Shown here one piece after another: positions 46,304-58,030 of a DNA stretch of 64,000 bases. Source of the stretch: Laburnicola sp. R22_1 (taxonomy: Eukaryota; Ascomycota; Dothideomycetes; Pleosporales; Didymosphaeriaceae). Under the pieces are notes generated by a model. That model did not search any database. It was not told the origin of the DNA and saw only the letters and a program-made list of their open reading frames with translations. A program made the translations under genes and the position numbers. The DNA lies in contig JACONQ010000011.1 of NCBI GenBank assembly GCA_014281115.1, forward strand, positions 2,232,001 through 2,296,000, given 5' to 3'. The stretch's first letter is position 1. Each line of letters starts with the position of its first letter.

Positions 46304-48774
46304 ATGGATGCGACCTCCTCAGCGACGCCCGCCCGCGACGAGCCCGACTCGCGAAACAGCTTGCGACACATCCTCGCCGAACCATCCACCATGGAGGACT
46401 CCAAGCCCACGCCCCCCTCGCTGCCCAACACGCCCGGGCCCGACGAGAGCGAAGCTGGCCAGGGCGACTCCGAAGATGGGCCCAAGTCGCAGCGGCCCTA
46501 CTACACGGCGAACCCCACGACGATGCGGCGCAATGCCAACGGCAGCGTCTCCTCGGTGTATTCGGGCAACAAGATCAGGCATCTGAAAAAGGACGACGGC
46601 ATTCCGCTCTGGCGCAAGGACATCCAGTACGACTTCCTCCGATCTGTGTTTGACGATGAGCAGAAGGTCTTTTCGACCATGGACGGCGCCAAGGGCTTTG
46701 CTTTTGCGGATATCTACCTCGACGCCATGGCCAAAAGCAGCAAGTGCAGCAAGATACTGAAGGACAAGCTATTGACCGAGCGCCCGGCCGCCGTCAACAT
46801 GGCCATGGTGTGCCTGCTGGTGAACGTGGGGAGGATGAACACGACGCTGAACTGTAAGGGCGGCGGTGCTTGGACCAAGAGCTCCACTGACTTGCTTGCA
46901 GTTTTCCCCGAAATGCGAGCCCAGCTGCGGACCTACCACTCGATCCCTTCCCTCCAAGCCCACCAAGACCCGAACGCATACAAACAGCTTCAGGACGCCC
47001 CGCGCCTAAAGTCCATACTCAAGGGGGCCACAGAAGACACCGAGCAGCCGAGCACAATCGAAGACATCATGGACAAGCCGGTCCCTCGAACGAACCCCGT
47101 CAACCTCATCTTCGTCCTCTCACAGTATGCCCCTAAGATCTCCGAAGTGCACTTCTTCCCACCACGGGATTTCTTCGACCTCGTCATGCGACCAAACCTT
47201 AGTAGCCGGAGCAGGGCGACTGCATTCCTGTGGCTCATGTGGTGGTACCTTGAGAGCGATTTCTCCAAAGAAGATGCTCTGCGCAATCCGTTTGGGCCGG
47301 GGCAATATGGACCTCCGGAGGATCCTTTCACCAATGGATTGCCTATCAAATGTCCGGCCTTCGAATTCTTGTCCCCGGAGGCGGAGGCGCTGGAGAACGT
47401 TGACACACCGGAGGAGCAGGAGTTTGGCGAGCAGAAGCGGAAAGAAAGAACCGGTACAGTGGGCTCACATTCAGTGTAGAATCCTTACTGACTATAAGCA
47501 GTTATCCTCGCAAGTGACATGGCTCCTGTGGTTACGGGACCTAAACGTACCAGCAAGAAAGGTGCGTGGACATTCATATGCTGCATCAAACAGACTGCAA
47601 GAGCAGGATACATGAAAGGAACCATCACTGCTTACCCATATTACTGGAACATCATCATCATTCCTCATATCTAACTAACTGTCCAACAGCGTTCAACCAA
47701 AACCCAGTCTTCTCGGTAGTAGCGGATGACGGCGCATCTACCCCTGGCAGAGAACGACTATCGCCTTCGCATGGTAAGCCGGTCCTATTGATGGTATTGA
47801 GAAACTGTAATTGATGCACTCAAGGCTCTGCAAGAGGACGAGGCAAGCTCGCGCGGTCACTCATAGAACGAGACTATGCTTCGGACACAGACCGTACACG
47901 TTCTGTCTCACCGCCAGGGAGCGTCTACAACACAGGGAAGAAGGCTACACCTAACATGCGCATCAATACGCTTTTGAATGAAGAGGGACCTGCCTCCACA
48001 CCTGCCTCTAAGGGGCCGGGCCGTGGCAACTGGTCTCGAAAAGCTGCTGCTGCCGCGCGAGGGTTCAAGTCCAAACTTGATGCCGCCAATTCTCAAGACG
48101 GGCAATCACCTTCGGGAAACGCGCCAACTTTCTCAGGACCGCATGGCTTCTATCTACCCCTGAATGGATCAGATCCCTCGCATAAGCGTACGCGTCCGCT
48201 GACCCAACACCAACTCGCAGTTGAGCAATACCGCCGTCGACGTGTGGATGTCATCCTGGACCGTGGGATTCGGAAGGAGTACAAGCTCGCCGCTCAACGG
48301 CGACGCGCACAACCGTCGTTCTTGCGGTCTTGGATACGATGCAAAGGCGTACAGGACGGATACGATTCGGAAGAAGAATCAAATAGTTTATACCAACAAG
48401 ATGGCGACGGGGGCACCAGATCACAAACTCCTGTTCTTGCAGGCTTGGTGCCCATCGACTACGGTGGCGAAGTCGATGATCACGGCGAGGAAGCCTACTA
48501 CCGTGTCAAGATGCTGACTCGGGCGATGCGGCGAATGGACCGCTGGGAGAATAACAGAAATGTGGTTCGCACGAAACCGAAGGGATCAGCCCGCCAGCTT
48601 GAGAATGGTAGCTCGCGGTTGAATGGCGAAGACGACTTTGCAGACGAGGACGAAGAGATGCAAGATGCAGACGACATGCTGGATAGGCGGGACGACAGCG
48701 AAGCCGAAGACGAGGATGAGGACGAGCCTATTTACGATCCGCATACTTTACCGCCACTACCGCATATGGATTAG
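46304..48774 (+). CDS. INO80 chromatin-remodelling complex subunit, Ies1-like
   Basis: Exons 46304-46853, 46902-47453, 47502-47561, 47690-47773 and 47825-48774 give 731 aa. Joins are MNTTLN|FFPEMRAQL, ERTG|VILASDMAP, RTSKK|AFNQNPVF and SPSHG|SARGRGK. The conserved block is YDFLRSVFDDEQKVF ... FADIYLDAMAKSSKCSKILK ... AVNMAMVCLLVNVGRMNTTL, which I recognise from fungal Ies1/INO80 subunit 1 proteins. The rest is disordered, with a basic middle (WSRKAAAAARGFKSK) and a strongly acidic end (SEAEDEDEDEP). Ies1 is a fungus-specific part of the nucleosome-sliding INO80 complex in the nucleus. The ATG was chosen as the first Met after the upstream stop-rich leader; a Met 29 codons on is possible. Confidence 0.82.
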
Positions 48775-49915
48775 GAGCCTTGGCGGCATGAGTATCAGCG
48801 AATAACGCCACCTGGAGCTGTGGCCTCTCACCAACTTCCGCGAGCTACCTCTTATTCTTCCTCAGACAACCAACAAGCCGCTCAACCTGGAGCTTCGCGT
48901 CCATCAAATCGTGAGGCTTAATCGCAATGCCCCTATTTAGCACCTTCGCGCAAGAGGAATTGTCTTCATAAGCGTCGAAGACGAATTCAGATACGAATTG
49001 GAATGTTTGTATTCTAGTTTACCCGTTAGAACTCATGCTAGCGGCTCAAGAGTAGGTTCTGAGTCGGGCTAGGAAACCGGATCTGGGAATGCATCGTTCC
49101 GGACTTTGCATCTCGGTTGGGCTGAAAAGATGGGCCACTTGTAATTCCACATTGCCTAGCTATGCAGAGATATATTGAAACTTGAGTATTGTGTGCTTGG
49201 ACTAGCAGTCTTGGGGGTGGCTCTGGAGTGTCAAGACTGTGGTCCAGATGTTGACTGATTGGAAGGATCGAGCGATAGACATGGTAGCAAAAATGATATT
49301 ACATTTATGCCGCTCGTGGCGCGTGTGGGATATGCAAGTCTGACGAGTCGGCTCAAATACTTAGATTGTTGGTTGGGGGAGGGCACTTGCTAGACGCGGA
49401 CGTCAATGATGCAAGTCTCAAATGTCGAGTGCTCGTCTACAGGGCAAACTCACTACCAGGCGCATGATTAAAAAAGGGGGCCATCATAAGGAGTATGGGC
49501 AAGTAAAAAACTCTCTCTCTCGCTTTGTCTTTCATTGTATGGGACCGCTTTTTTTTTTTACAAGTACATTTCAAAGGTCCAAGGAACTCGTTATCGTATC
49601 GTATGTGGCGCGCTTCTTTTCAAAGGTTAGGTTCCAAACTCATGATGGAATTAATCTATAGAATCAAGCCGGAGCGTAGAAGCTACGAGGAACTCCATCG
49701 TCAAATAGGATGTGAGTAACTGGTCCCTTCTCACCCATTATGCTTGGTATGTGTTGTTAATTAACCACCTAGGGGTAGAACGACAAAGGCTTTCATCTCA
49801 AATAACATGACAAAAAAAGCAGAGCCCCTTGCTTAGTAATCAAAAAGAGCGTGAATGCTTTGTATTGACTCTCGCCTTTACAATATTAAGAAACTTCACC
49901 TTGATATCGCGCAAA
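48775..49915. other. Intergenic, no gene seen
   Basis: About 1.1 kb, moderately AT-rich, with an 11-base T run near 49550. Short open frames are not recognisable. Confidence 0.5.
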
Positions 49916-50345
49916 ATGGGCAAAGACAGTGACACAGTGATCGAGTAGCCTGTAGCTCTTTTGCCTCTGATATATCCAAGGGAATTCAACGACCTCGTCA
50001 ACACGTCAGCCTCTGAGCTCACAGACTGGCTCGGCAGCGGGGACCCCGCCGGCGCAGGATGGTACGTTTTTCTTCCTCTCTCACAGCTCTGCCAGATGCC
50101 CATTTCCCCGTCTTGCAGGTCCAAAGACGACGGCAGCGGCGAGACTGTCGGCCATGAGAGCGGCCGCAACATCATAGCCATTTTGGAAAGGAATCCTCAA
50201 AAGGAGCCTCCTGAGAAGTAGGAGCAGGATGGCATTGAGCATATGAGGAAGGTGGTTGCGTCTTGTAAGCGGCATCTTGCGCAGGAGGAGAAGGCGAAGC
50301 GGGATACGGGGAGCAAGAGTGATAAGAGTTTGAAGAATTTGGGGG
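49916..50345 (+). pseudogene. DUF3140 family gene, truncated by a nonsense codon and a frameshift
   Basis: Exons 49916-49944, 49981-50061 and 50119-50221 splice (36- and 57-nt introns) to MGKDSDTVIE|EFNDLVNTSASELTDWL...GAGW|SKDDGSGETVGHESGR, the start of DUF3140. The frame stops at TAG 50219-50221 after NPQKEPPEK, where homologs usually have an aromatic residue. Downstream the same frame still encodes family text: GIEHMRKVVASCKRHLAQEE. Near 50335 extra bases (AATTTGGGGGGCATGATGC) break the usual LKNWGHDA motif, so a second lesion exists. The family is small, soluble, of unknown function and common in ascomycetes. A 70-residue product could still be made but lacks half the domain. Confidence 0.75.
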
Positions 50346-50629
50346 GCATGATGCGCGGAAGACGCAGGTGGAGGAGGAGAGTTGTGTGTGCGCGGGCATG
50401 GGTACTGTAGGGCTTAATAGTAATCACGCGTCGGATGTAGATTGATGCTTTTTTTTTCCTTGGACGGATTGTGCGGATACCAAGATACTAGTCCTTCGAG
50501 TGCAACGGTACAACAGATGGTTTCGGCACGACTCAATTAGATCTTGTAGACAACACGAAACCATGCACCAACAAGCCCTAAAGCGCACCACCACCATATC
50601 CCCGCCCAACATCCCCCCCCCCTAAAGCT

Positions 50630-51020
50630 TCGACTCAGGCCTAACCCTCTTATCCCCCGGCAAACCGGCAAAATCCCATCCCTCCCCCCCGCTCTCCAAA
50701 CTCCTACTCCCATAAATAAAATGATCACACCCAACCATAACCTGCACCGGTCCTTCCATAAACTTCGGCCCATCACCTTGCCACACCGTTAGCTCGACCG
50801 ACTCCCCAACAAACGAGTCCAGCTAGCTACCCAGCAGCTGCGCAGAAACGACCTACCACCTATCTTCACAAACGCCAGCGACCTCGGAAACCTGACCCAG
50901 TCGTCCAAACTCGTGATTGATGTGCATTTCGCCCCATGCCGTCGTTGAAGGGCGAGCGGATCCATGCATGCCGTATTTCTTCAACGCGGCTTTGTGCTCG
51001 GCCGTCGTGCGTGTCTAACC
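50630..51020 (-). pseudogene. Decayed unidentified protein-coding remnant
   Basis: Read on the minus strand, coding-like text shifts frame. It runs AEHKAALKKYGMHGSA, then SPFNDGMG, then ITSLDDWVRFPRSLAFVKIG, then VVSAQLLGS*LDSFVGESVE, LTVWQGDGPKFMEGPVQVMV and FAGLPGDKRVRPESKL before TAG near 50624. Stops appear before LDSF and in W*VV. The pieces look like one globular protein that lost its frame by small indels and C-to-T stops. I do not recognise the family. The location next to the DUF3140 pseudogene suggests a locally decaying segment. Confidence 0.5.
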
Positions 51021-51119
51021 GCGAAGCGAAGTGAATGCTAATAAGCAGTCGAATCGATCTCGTCGAAGCAAAGACCTTTGCAGTGTTGGTTGCAAGAAAA
51101 CGTACCGGCACATAATGCG

Positions 51120-52123
51120 TACAACTTTGACGGAAATTTTGATTATGGATATTGTGCAGTGATGCAATGGTTTATTGTTTGTATCTCTTTTTTCTGCCTA
51201 CAGTAACGCGTCACATGTACTTACAGTATGTGAGGATAGAGTAGTTACTAACATATGCACAGGCATAGTGCACCCAACTAATATTATATAACTTATCACA
51301 TAATTAATAACTAAGCGTACAAGCTTACTATGGCCGGCTGACGTCCCTCTTGGTGAAAATAGCTAAAAAGAAAACACACACACACATAACGCGTACAATG
51401 CCCTACCAAACCAACCCCTCAACCGCTAACCGCTAAAAATCCGCACATGCACACTCCTCCACCAGCTACGAAACACCTCTTGCGAAATGTCCTCCCTCCC
51501 TCTTGCTTGATGAAGATGAGGAGGCGGACATAGGGTTGCTTGCTTGATCCATTTCCTGATCGCAGCTCGGAGAATGTGAAATTGTGTTTCTCCATGAGTG
51601 CAAGCTTGTGGAATGTGATACAAGGGGAAGATGATGCCAAAGCATGTCGATGCTGGGGAGGTTCTAAAAGTGTACGTTGGTGCCAAGAACTCGGTTGCCG
51701 GTGTAGACGTCCGGAGCAACGCAACGAGCAAGTGCACTTGCCCAATGCATAGCTGGGGTGGATGTCAATTCTAAGTCGCTAGTCACCGCCCGAGAGTCAA
51801 AAAGAGCATGGTTACAAGATGAGATGATGAATAAGGCTCTGATCCATTTTCTGCTACGTCTAGGGAAAGTTTCCACTGGGAGCCCGCGCCCAACAGTAGA
51901 CTGGCTGTCACTAAGGACTTTCCTGTATACCAGCATTGACCAGGCGATTTATCAAACGCTTACACCGCCAACGAGAAAGTTGACAGTTTGGCCAGAGCGC
52001 AAACGATTCGTAGTACTCTTGCCCCAGCCCCACCAGTCTCCTCTTTTCCCAAGGTAAGCCCTCTCTTTGGGGGAACCGCCGTAATAGTTTCAAGCCATAG
52101 GGATCAGGATCCGGCCCCAGCTC
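51120..52123. other. Intergenic, partly AT-rich
   Basis: About 1 kb. The 51130-51320 part is AT-rich with no coding frame, and a short ACACACACAC run occurs near 51375. The rest has unrecognised short frames. Confidence 0.5.
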
Positions 52124-55100
52124 CTAGGCCAGCTTGACGTTGAGAATTGGCTTCATCGCTTCAACGGCAGACTCGGCATATTCTTTCGCGAAGGCATCCA
52201 AGGCCCTCCTTGGAACCAGCGCATCGATAGCCTCTCCTGTCTTACCCCGAAGCATATGCGCCTTGATTTCAGCTACACCAGATTTCCTGAGCCGATCGAG
52301 GTTGTACTCCACACAGATTGTAATGTGATCGTACAGTGCTTGGATACTATTTTTAAAATCGGTGCATGTTTTGAGGGGGAACTCTTTGTGAAATGGATGG
52401 TTGCGCTTGGTGACGACCGGGCGCATAGTGTCGACCAAGTGGTGGAGGACGCGCAACGCCTCCAATCTCCCGTATAGAAAGGCAAGGCGGTCTTCACTAG
52501 GATACGGGAGGGACGTAGATTCGACGGCATTGAGATCTGCTTGAAGTTTTTTTGTATCACATGTGAGCTGTTCGTGAATTACTAACAACGCAGAAGAGCA
52601 GGTCAGTAAATGAGCAGCGCGTGTGTACTCAACAAGAATACGTACTCGAGAATGCATGTGCTACAGATACATATTTCGGGTGTACGGGAAAGTTTCGTGA
52701 ATTGGCTGGTATGATAAGCATATATTGCGCTAATATTGTTACCGCTGTGGTTACTTACTCGCCGCATACCATGAACATAGTATGTATTCGACTGGTTTCC
52801 ATATTTTCTCGTTCATCGTGTATTCCGTAGAGGCAACATGATCGAAGGGCCCGTTCTCTAATACCTCACTTTCCTCGGCAAGGTTCGTCCCATAAGGTTT
52901 GCTCGTATGAACAAGCTAGAAGTCGACATCCTATAAGCGTATATCTACATATATAATAATTGGAAACACTTACACGCGTCGTATGTATCTCCTTGAAGAC
53001 GACTCCAGCCGCGAGATCATGAAAAACGCGGAAGTTGTACAACCAATGCTTCGTGATTGGTGCCATGAGAGCAGGGCGATTCTCCGGCTGTTCTAGCGCA
53101 AAATTCATTGCTGGAAGCACATCCCAGTCGGAATTATCCGAGATATTTTCTTGGTCTAGAGCAGTTAGCTTTGCGGGTTGCAGTATCTAAACGAAGCGAA
53201 TCGTCTTGCAGTTCCCAGAATGCACAAGCATCGTCGGCAATGACATACTTACCTCTTAATGGAAGATCTAGGGACCTGTCCACGAGCACTCCTTTCATAC
53301 GGGCGATGCGTCGCCTTTCCATGATGCAGAACTGCTTCGTCAGGCTGAAGCGTAGCTTGCGTTTGAGGCTAAGCAGTTCCAGAGCGTGGTCGTAACTAAA
53401 CACCTGCATGTCCGCATACAGGAGATGGTCCGTCCTATCTTCCATACGCGATATAGTTGTAATGACCCTTTCTAATTCGGTATCGGCAGAGAAGCTTTTT
53501 GCGCCGGTTGCACCGAAAGGATGTGATTGGGAGATCCGCGACAGAAGCACCCACGAGGAGGTATCATGTAACATCTCCTTAATCTTGGCGTAGCTGTAAT
53601 GCTCAAATGCAACCGTTCCCAAGCCGAGCATTAGGTGGAGGCGGGTAGATAGCAGAGCTAAAGCTCGGTCCTGATGGTCTACATCAAGAGAGACGGCGTA
53701 TCGTACAAGGGTCGTGGCTTGGTAGAGATATTGTGGTTGGGCCGCGACTTTGAACAGGTGTACAAGAGCTGATATTGCAACGTAAAGGCATGAGGGGTTG
53801 TTGGCTTTGGCTCCGTCGGTATCTAATCTGATGCGCCAGAGCCTGAGTGCATTGGCGACAAAGTCTTCGAGAAGTGTTGGATTTGGCTGTTCTGGATCTG
53901 GCTGTTTCGGTACGGATACTAATATTAAAAGCTCGAGGGACAGGGAGTTCTCTTCAGCCATGTGCCATGAACTTATTTCGGTCTACATTGCTTGGTAAGC
54001 TCAATTCTTAATAGCTTCTGTCAGGCCTCATACCACTGCACCAGTTTTATCTGCCGGCGCCAAGTTGCGAGCGTGTTCTCTGGTGAATATCTCGAACTGT
54101 CTTTGTTCCTCAACGGGAAGTTGGGAAAAGAAACGTCGGAGGTCCTCTACGCAGCTAGGTGCGAGGTAATTCGCGAGGTAAAACTCCTTCATGGTCTCGA
54201 GTAGAGGTCGATTGAGGTAAGAAAGGAAAGCCAAATGCGTTAGACGTATGGCTCTTCGAGTTTCGGGCCTCAATGGTTGTAAAACTTCGAAAAGGCGAGT
54301 CCATAATATTTCTATCCGTTTGATTCCTCTGAATCGGTCAGTCCGCTGCACACTCCTCAGCCTGAACATGCTTTAACACTTACTCGGATTCCGAATAGAG
54401 ATGTGAGGTCGCTTCAAACAAGGTACTCCACACTTTCCAAGATATGGAACAACAGTCGTACAGGTTTTGCCTGACATTCTCGAGATCGTCGCCCTCCAAG
54501 AGCTTTTCGACAAGTTGCATGCACGTGGTTTCAATTAGTTTCCATTCTTCTTGGCCCCGGAGGGTTTGAAGTTTGAGTAGCTCGAAATCCCACTGGTGAT
54601 TGGACATGATTGTCTCCACGACGGGCGGTGGATGGGCCCATAACTGGAAGAGTTCCGGGCATCTGTTCTGACGTTGATAGATTGCACCCATAAAACGTAG
54701 GTCACTCATACTGCACACCCGAATAGCTTCGTCCTTCATGGAGTTAGTAATCATCAAAGTGGTAAAAGGGAATACGTTACGGTAGGTTTTGGAGAGTTGT
54801 CGTATGCTTCTTTGATCTGCCGAAGAGCAAGGATGAACTGAATCTGGCTACTCGTATCCACTTTTCCAGTTGTCTTGCTGACCATGAGACTCTGTTCAGC
54901 AGCTAGCTGATTTGCTAAGATCAGACTATAGTACATGGCTTTCTTGGAGTTGGGAGGGGTGCCTTCTTTATTCGCTTGGACAATCGCCTGTAGCGTGTGA
55001 GCATATAAAAGGATGATGATTCATCTAAAAAAAAAAACGTACGAATCTAACATCTTCCCAGCATTCCTCTCTCATGGCAACAATGAAGAGTTCAGACCAT

Positions 55101-55533
55101 ACGTCCAGCTTTGCTTTCCGAGCTGGAAGACTTTTGGTTGCATTTGCCCATGCTTTTAGGCCTTCTACACCTACCGAGGGTAGAACTAGTTGCTGCGGGT
55201 CATCTCGTCGCGGGTCATCTCGTCGCAATGCTTCCAGGGTGTTCTTGTAAATCAAAGAAAGTAAGGGGAGATCTGTTATCGGTGGCTGGTGTTGGCAAAG
55301 AGCCGTCAATAAAGAAATAACCTCTTTCGCGGGCCTCTCGTATTGGAGCAATACAGTCGATTTCCACGCCTATCGCAGGTTAGCTTGGAACAGTTCAACG
55401 GGAGTGCAGAGGTCACCAAGATGTATGGGTCGCCGGGCCGTTTCTTGAGCAGTTTGCCTATCGCATCGAGGGCGAATTTTGGCTTCGGGTAGTCGCGTTG
55501 AGCCTTGCAGAGTTTGTCCCAGTTGAAGGCCAT
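52124..55533 (-). CDS. NatB N-terminal acetyltransferase auxiliary subunit NAA25/Mdm20
   Basis: A multi-exon gene (about nine exons) on the minus strand. It begins MAFNWDKLCKAQRDYPKPKF at 55533 and ends ILNVKLA at 52124. The first splice joins KKRPGDPYIL|AWKSTVLLQYERP. Later pieces follow in order along the strand: KLDVWSELFIVAMREECWEDVRF, IQFILALRQIKEAYDNSPKPT, DLRFMGAIYQRQNRCPELFQLW, the Mdm20-type block LMLGLGTVAFEHYSYAKIKE, then DRTDHLLYADMQVFSYDHAL and TKQFCIMERRRIARMKG, and DQENISDNSDWDVLPAMNF. It is a TPR superhelix that anchors the Naa20 catalytic subunit to ribosomes to acetylate nascent Met-Asp/Glu/Asn chains. Individual splice sites in the 3' half were not all resolved. Confidence 0.85.
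55204..55233. repeat. 15-bp tandem duplication in NAA25 coding sequence
   Basis: GGTCATCTCGTCGC occurs twice in tandem (unit 15 bp), encoding RRDDPRRDDP in the NAA25 protein. The frame is kept. Confidence 0.8.
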
Positions 55534-56017
55534 AACGGGCGTGTGGTTGCTTGCCGATACAAAGAGAGCTAGGGAACATGCAGTGCTAGTAATAAAGACG
55601 GTGGTACAGAAGGCAAAGTCGTCCTGGCCGTATGGTGCTGTATGTGGGCTTGAGGCGAAGAGTAGAGAGTGACGCGCGAGGCAGTTTGTCGCGACTTCGG
55701 CTGCACTTTCCTTTCCAAGTGCGGCAGCGACAGCGGTGCGTGCGGGTCAGCCTAGTGCCTACCAAGTTCGCACCAACGACGCGTAACCCGATGTGCTATT
55801 ATAACACAATGTACCTTCCGGGCTGCGAGAAGAAGCTGCTGTTGAAACATGCACACTGCAACCGAGTCGTCCAGCTGATCGAAATGAGTGGGCGGTTGGG
55901 AGGCGGTAGTGAACGACTGCCTAGCCCTCTCCACCGAACATAGCGTCGCCGTCCTGGTATTTACACTATCTACACATCCTAGGTATTGTACAATGATAAG
56001 AAATACACACTGACTGC
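55534..56017. other. Intergenic between NAA25 and MSM1
   Basis: About 480 bp between two minus-strand genes, expected to hold the NAA25 promoter and the MSM1 3' UTR. No gene seen. Confidence 0.5.
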
Positions 56018-58030
56018 CTACTCCTCGCTCGGTAAAGGTGGGAACAAGGCGCCTATATGCTTCGTTCCCAGATCGATTAGGGGGACGCCATACTCTAGAT
56101 CCCGCCCGAGCTCGCAATACTCATATCCTCGTCGCGACTCATGCACGCCAAGCTGATCAAGCAACATGTTCGCCTTGTTTGGCATATATGGTTGCAGCAG
56201 AATGCCAGTCATGCGCAGAGCTTCTGCGGCGAGGTAGACTGTTCGGTCGACCTCTTCGCCAGGTTGACCGGGGCCGTAGGGGACGATCTTCTCCCACGGC
56301 TGTGACATTTGGAAATATTGATTCGACTGTCGAACGTTAGGTTGTCCTAGTGCCGAGGAATATATAAGGCTTACCGCTCGAACGAACTCGGCAACGAGGC
56401 GAAGTGCGCGTCGTGGATCGTGTGCATCTAGCGATTCTGCAATCTTCGAAGGAACCGTCAACAGAGTGTTGTTATAGAACCGAGACCCAGAGCCTTCGGT
56501 CCATTCCGACGCGGGTAAGGGGCCTATGCGCTCGATAGCACCTCTCACGCTCCATTGCTTTCCTCGTGTGACGCGCGACGCAAGGTTACCCAACTGCGCA
56601 TGTAGGAATTTGTTGTATAGCTTAATGATCTGCACGTTGTCGTAGTTGGCATCGTTTTCAATCCCGCCGTCGTGTACTAGGTAACAACGCATGACGTCCG
56701 GACCAAATCGGTCGAGAGCAAGGAAAGGATCAACAACTCGTCCGGTAGACTTGGACATTTTGTACCCACCAAGAGTCCAATGCGCGTGAGACAGGATCCT
56801 CTTGGGCAGCGGAAGACCAAGGGCCATCAGAATCGCAGGCCAGTAAATGCAGTGAAACCGAATGATGTCTTTGCCAATGACATGGCAATCTGCAGGCCAG
56901 CCACCGGCGTGTTCGCGGCCGGGGGCCCAGGGGTATCCCGCTTTCGTGACGTAGCTCATGAGTGCATCGAGCCAGACGTATACGGTCTGCGACTCATCTT
57001 CTGGGACGGGGATACCCCACTTCAGCCGATCAGCAGGGCGCGATATCGACAGATCTTCTAGCCCGGATTCGACAGCTTGCACCACCTCTCTCATGCGGTG
57101 TGCGGGTGTGATCCATTCGGGATTCTCCTTGTAAAATTGTAGGAGCTGTTCTCGGAAATGAGAGAGGCGGAAATGATAGTTCTGTTCCGAGGCCCATTCC
57201 ACCTCGCTCCCGGTCTCTATCGACGTCTGTCGCAGTGTCAGCGCTTCGTATACAGATATATACCCCAGTCACGTACCATTATCTTCCGCCCGGTAGGTGG
57301 GTCAAGATACGGCTGCACCGCCGACTGCGGGTAGAAGGCCTCGTCGGTGATTGAGTACCACCCTTCGTGCTTCTGCGTGTATATGAAGCCCTTCTCTTTC
57401 AGCAGGAACTGCCAACCATCAGCCTCCATCTTAGCAACTAAGACATATTCCCGGTCCGTACCCATGCATATTCCACAGCATCCTTGTGCTCTAGGTCCGT
57501 CGTTCGCACGAAGTGGTCGTTGGATATGAGGGCTTTCGCGCCAAGTTGCTTGAAGATGGCGGCGCCCTCATCGCAGAACAGCTTCGGTTCGATGCCGGCT
57601 TTCGCAGAAGCTCGCTGTACCTGGACATGGTCAGCACCGGAGAAAACCATGCGGCGTCCAAGTTACCTTCAGGCCATGCTCATCGGTTCCTGTGCAGAGC
57701 AGCGCCTTCTCTCCCTTCAGCACCCGCCATCGCTTGAGGATGTCGGTGATGACTAGGGTGTACAAGTGGCCGACATGGGGAGCTGTGGGGGAAGATCAGC
57801 CATGTTCGGTTGCATACCGAGGGGATTGGGGCTTGCGGACCAGCATTGACGTAGAAAATGGGCGTCGTGATGTAGTACGGCTTTCTGTCGGGGGTGGACT
57901 GCGTCGCGAACAGGCGGTTGCGCGTGCTGCGAGTCTGGCAAGAGCTACATATCCACGGCGATGCGCGAAGCTGGGCCGCACGCAAGCCGCGGATCACAGG
58001 CGTCGCTGAATTGGAGAGGCGTGGGCGCAT
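56018..58030 (-). CDS. msm1: Mitochondrial methionyl-tRNA synthetase Msm1
   Basis: About five exons. The basic N-terminus (MRPRLSNSATPVIRGLRAAQ, then RSTRNRLFATQS) is a mitochondrial targeting sequence. Exon 1 ends in YYITTPIFYVNA and joins across a 57-nt intron to APHVGHLYTLVITDILKRW, restoring the class I HIGH motif as HVGH. Then come CTGTDEHGLK, WYSITDEAFYPQSAV, WLDALMSYVTKAGYP, GKDIIRFHCIYWPA and the second signature KMSKSTGRVVDP. The C-terminal anticodon-binding part ends LFPPLPSEE with a TAG at the window position of the CDS end. It charges tRNA-Met in the mitochondrion. Another small intron lies near 56334-56375. Confidence 0.93.
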
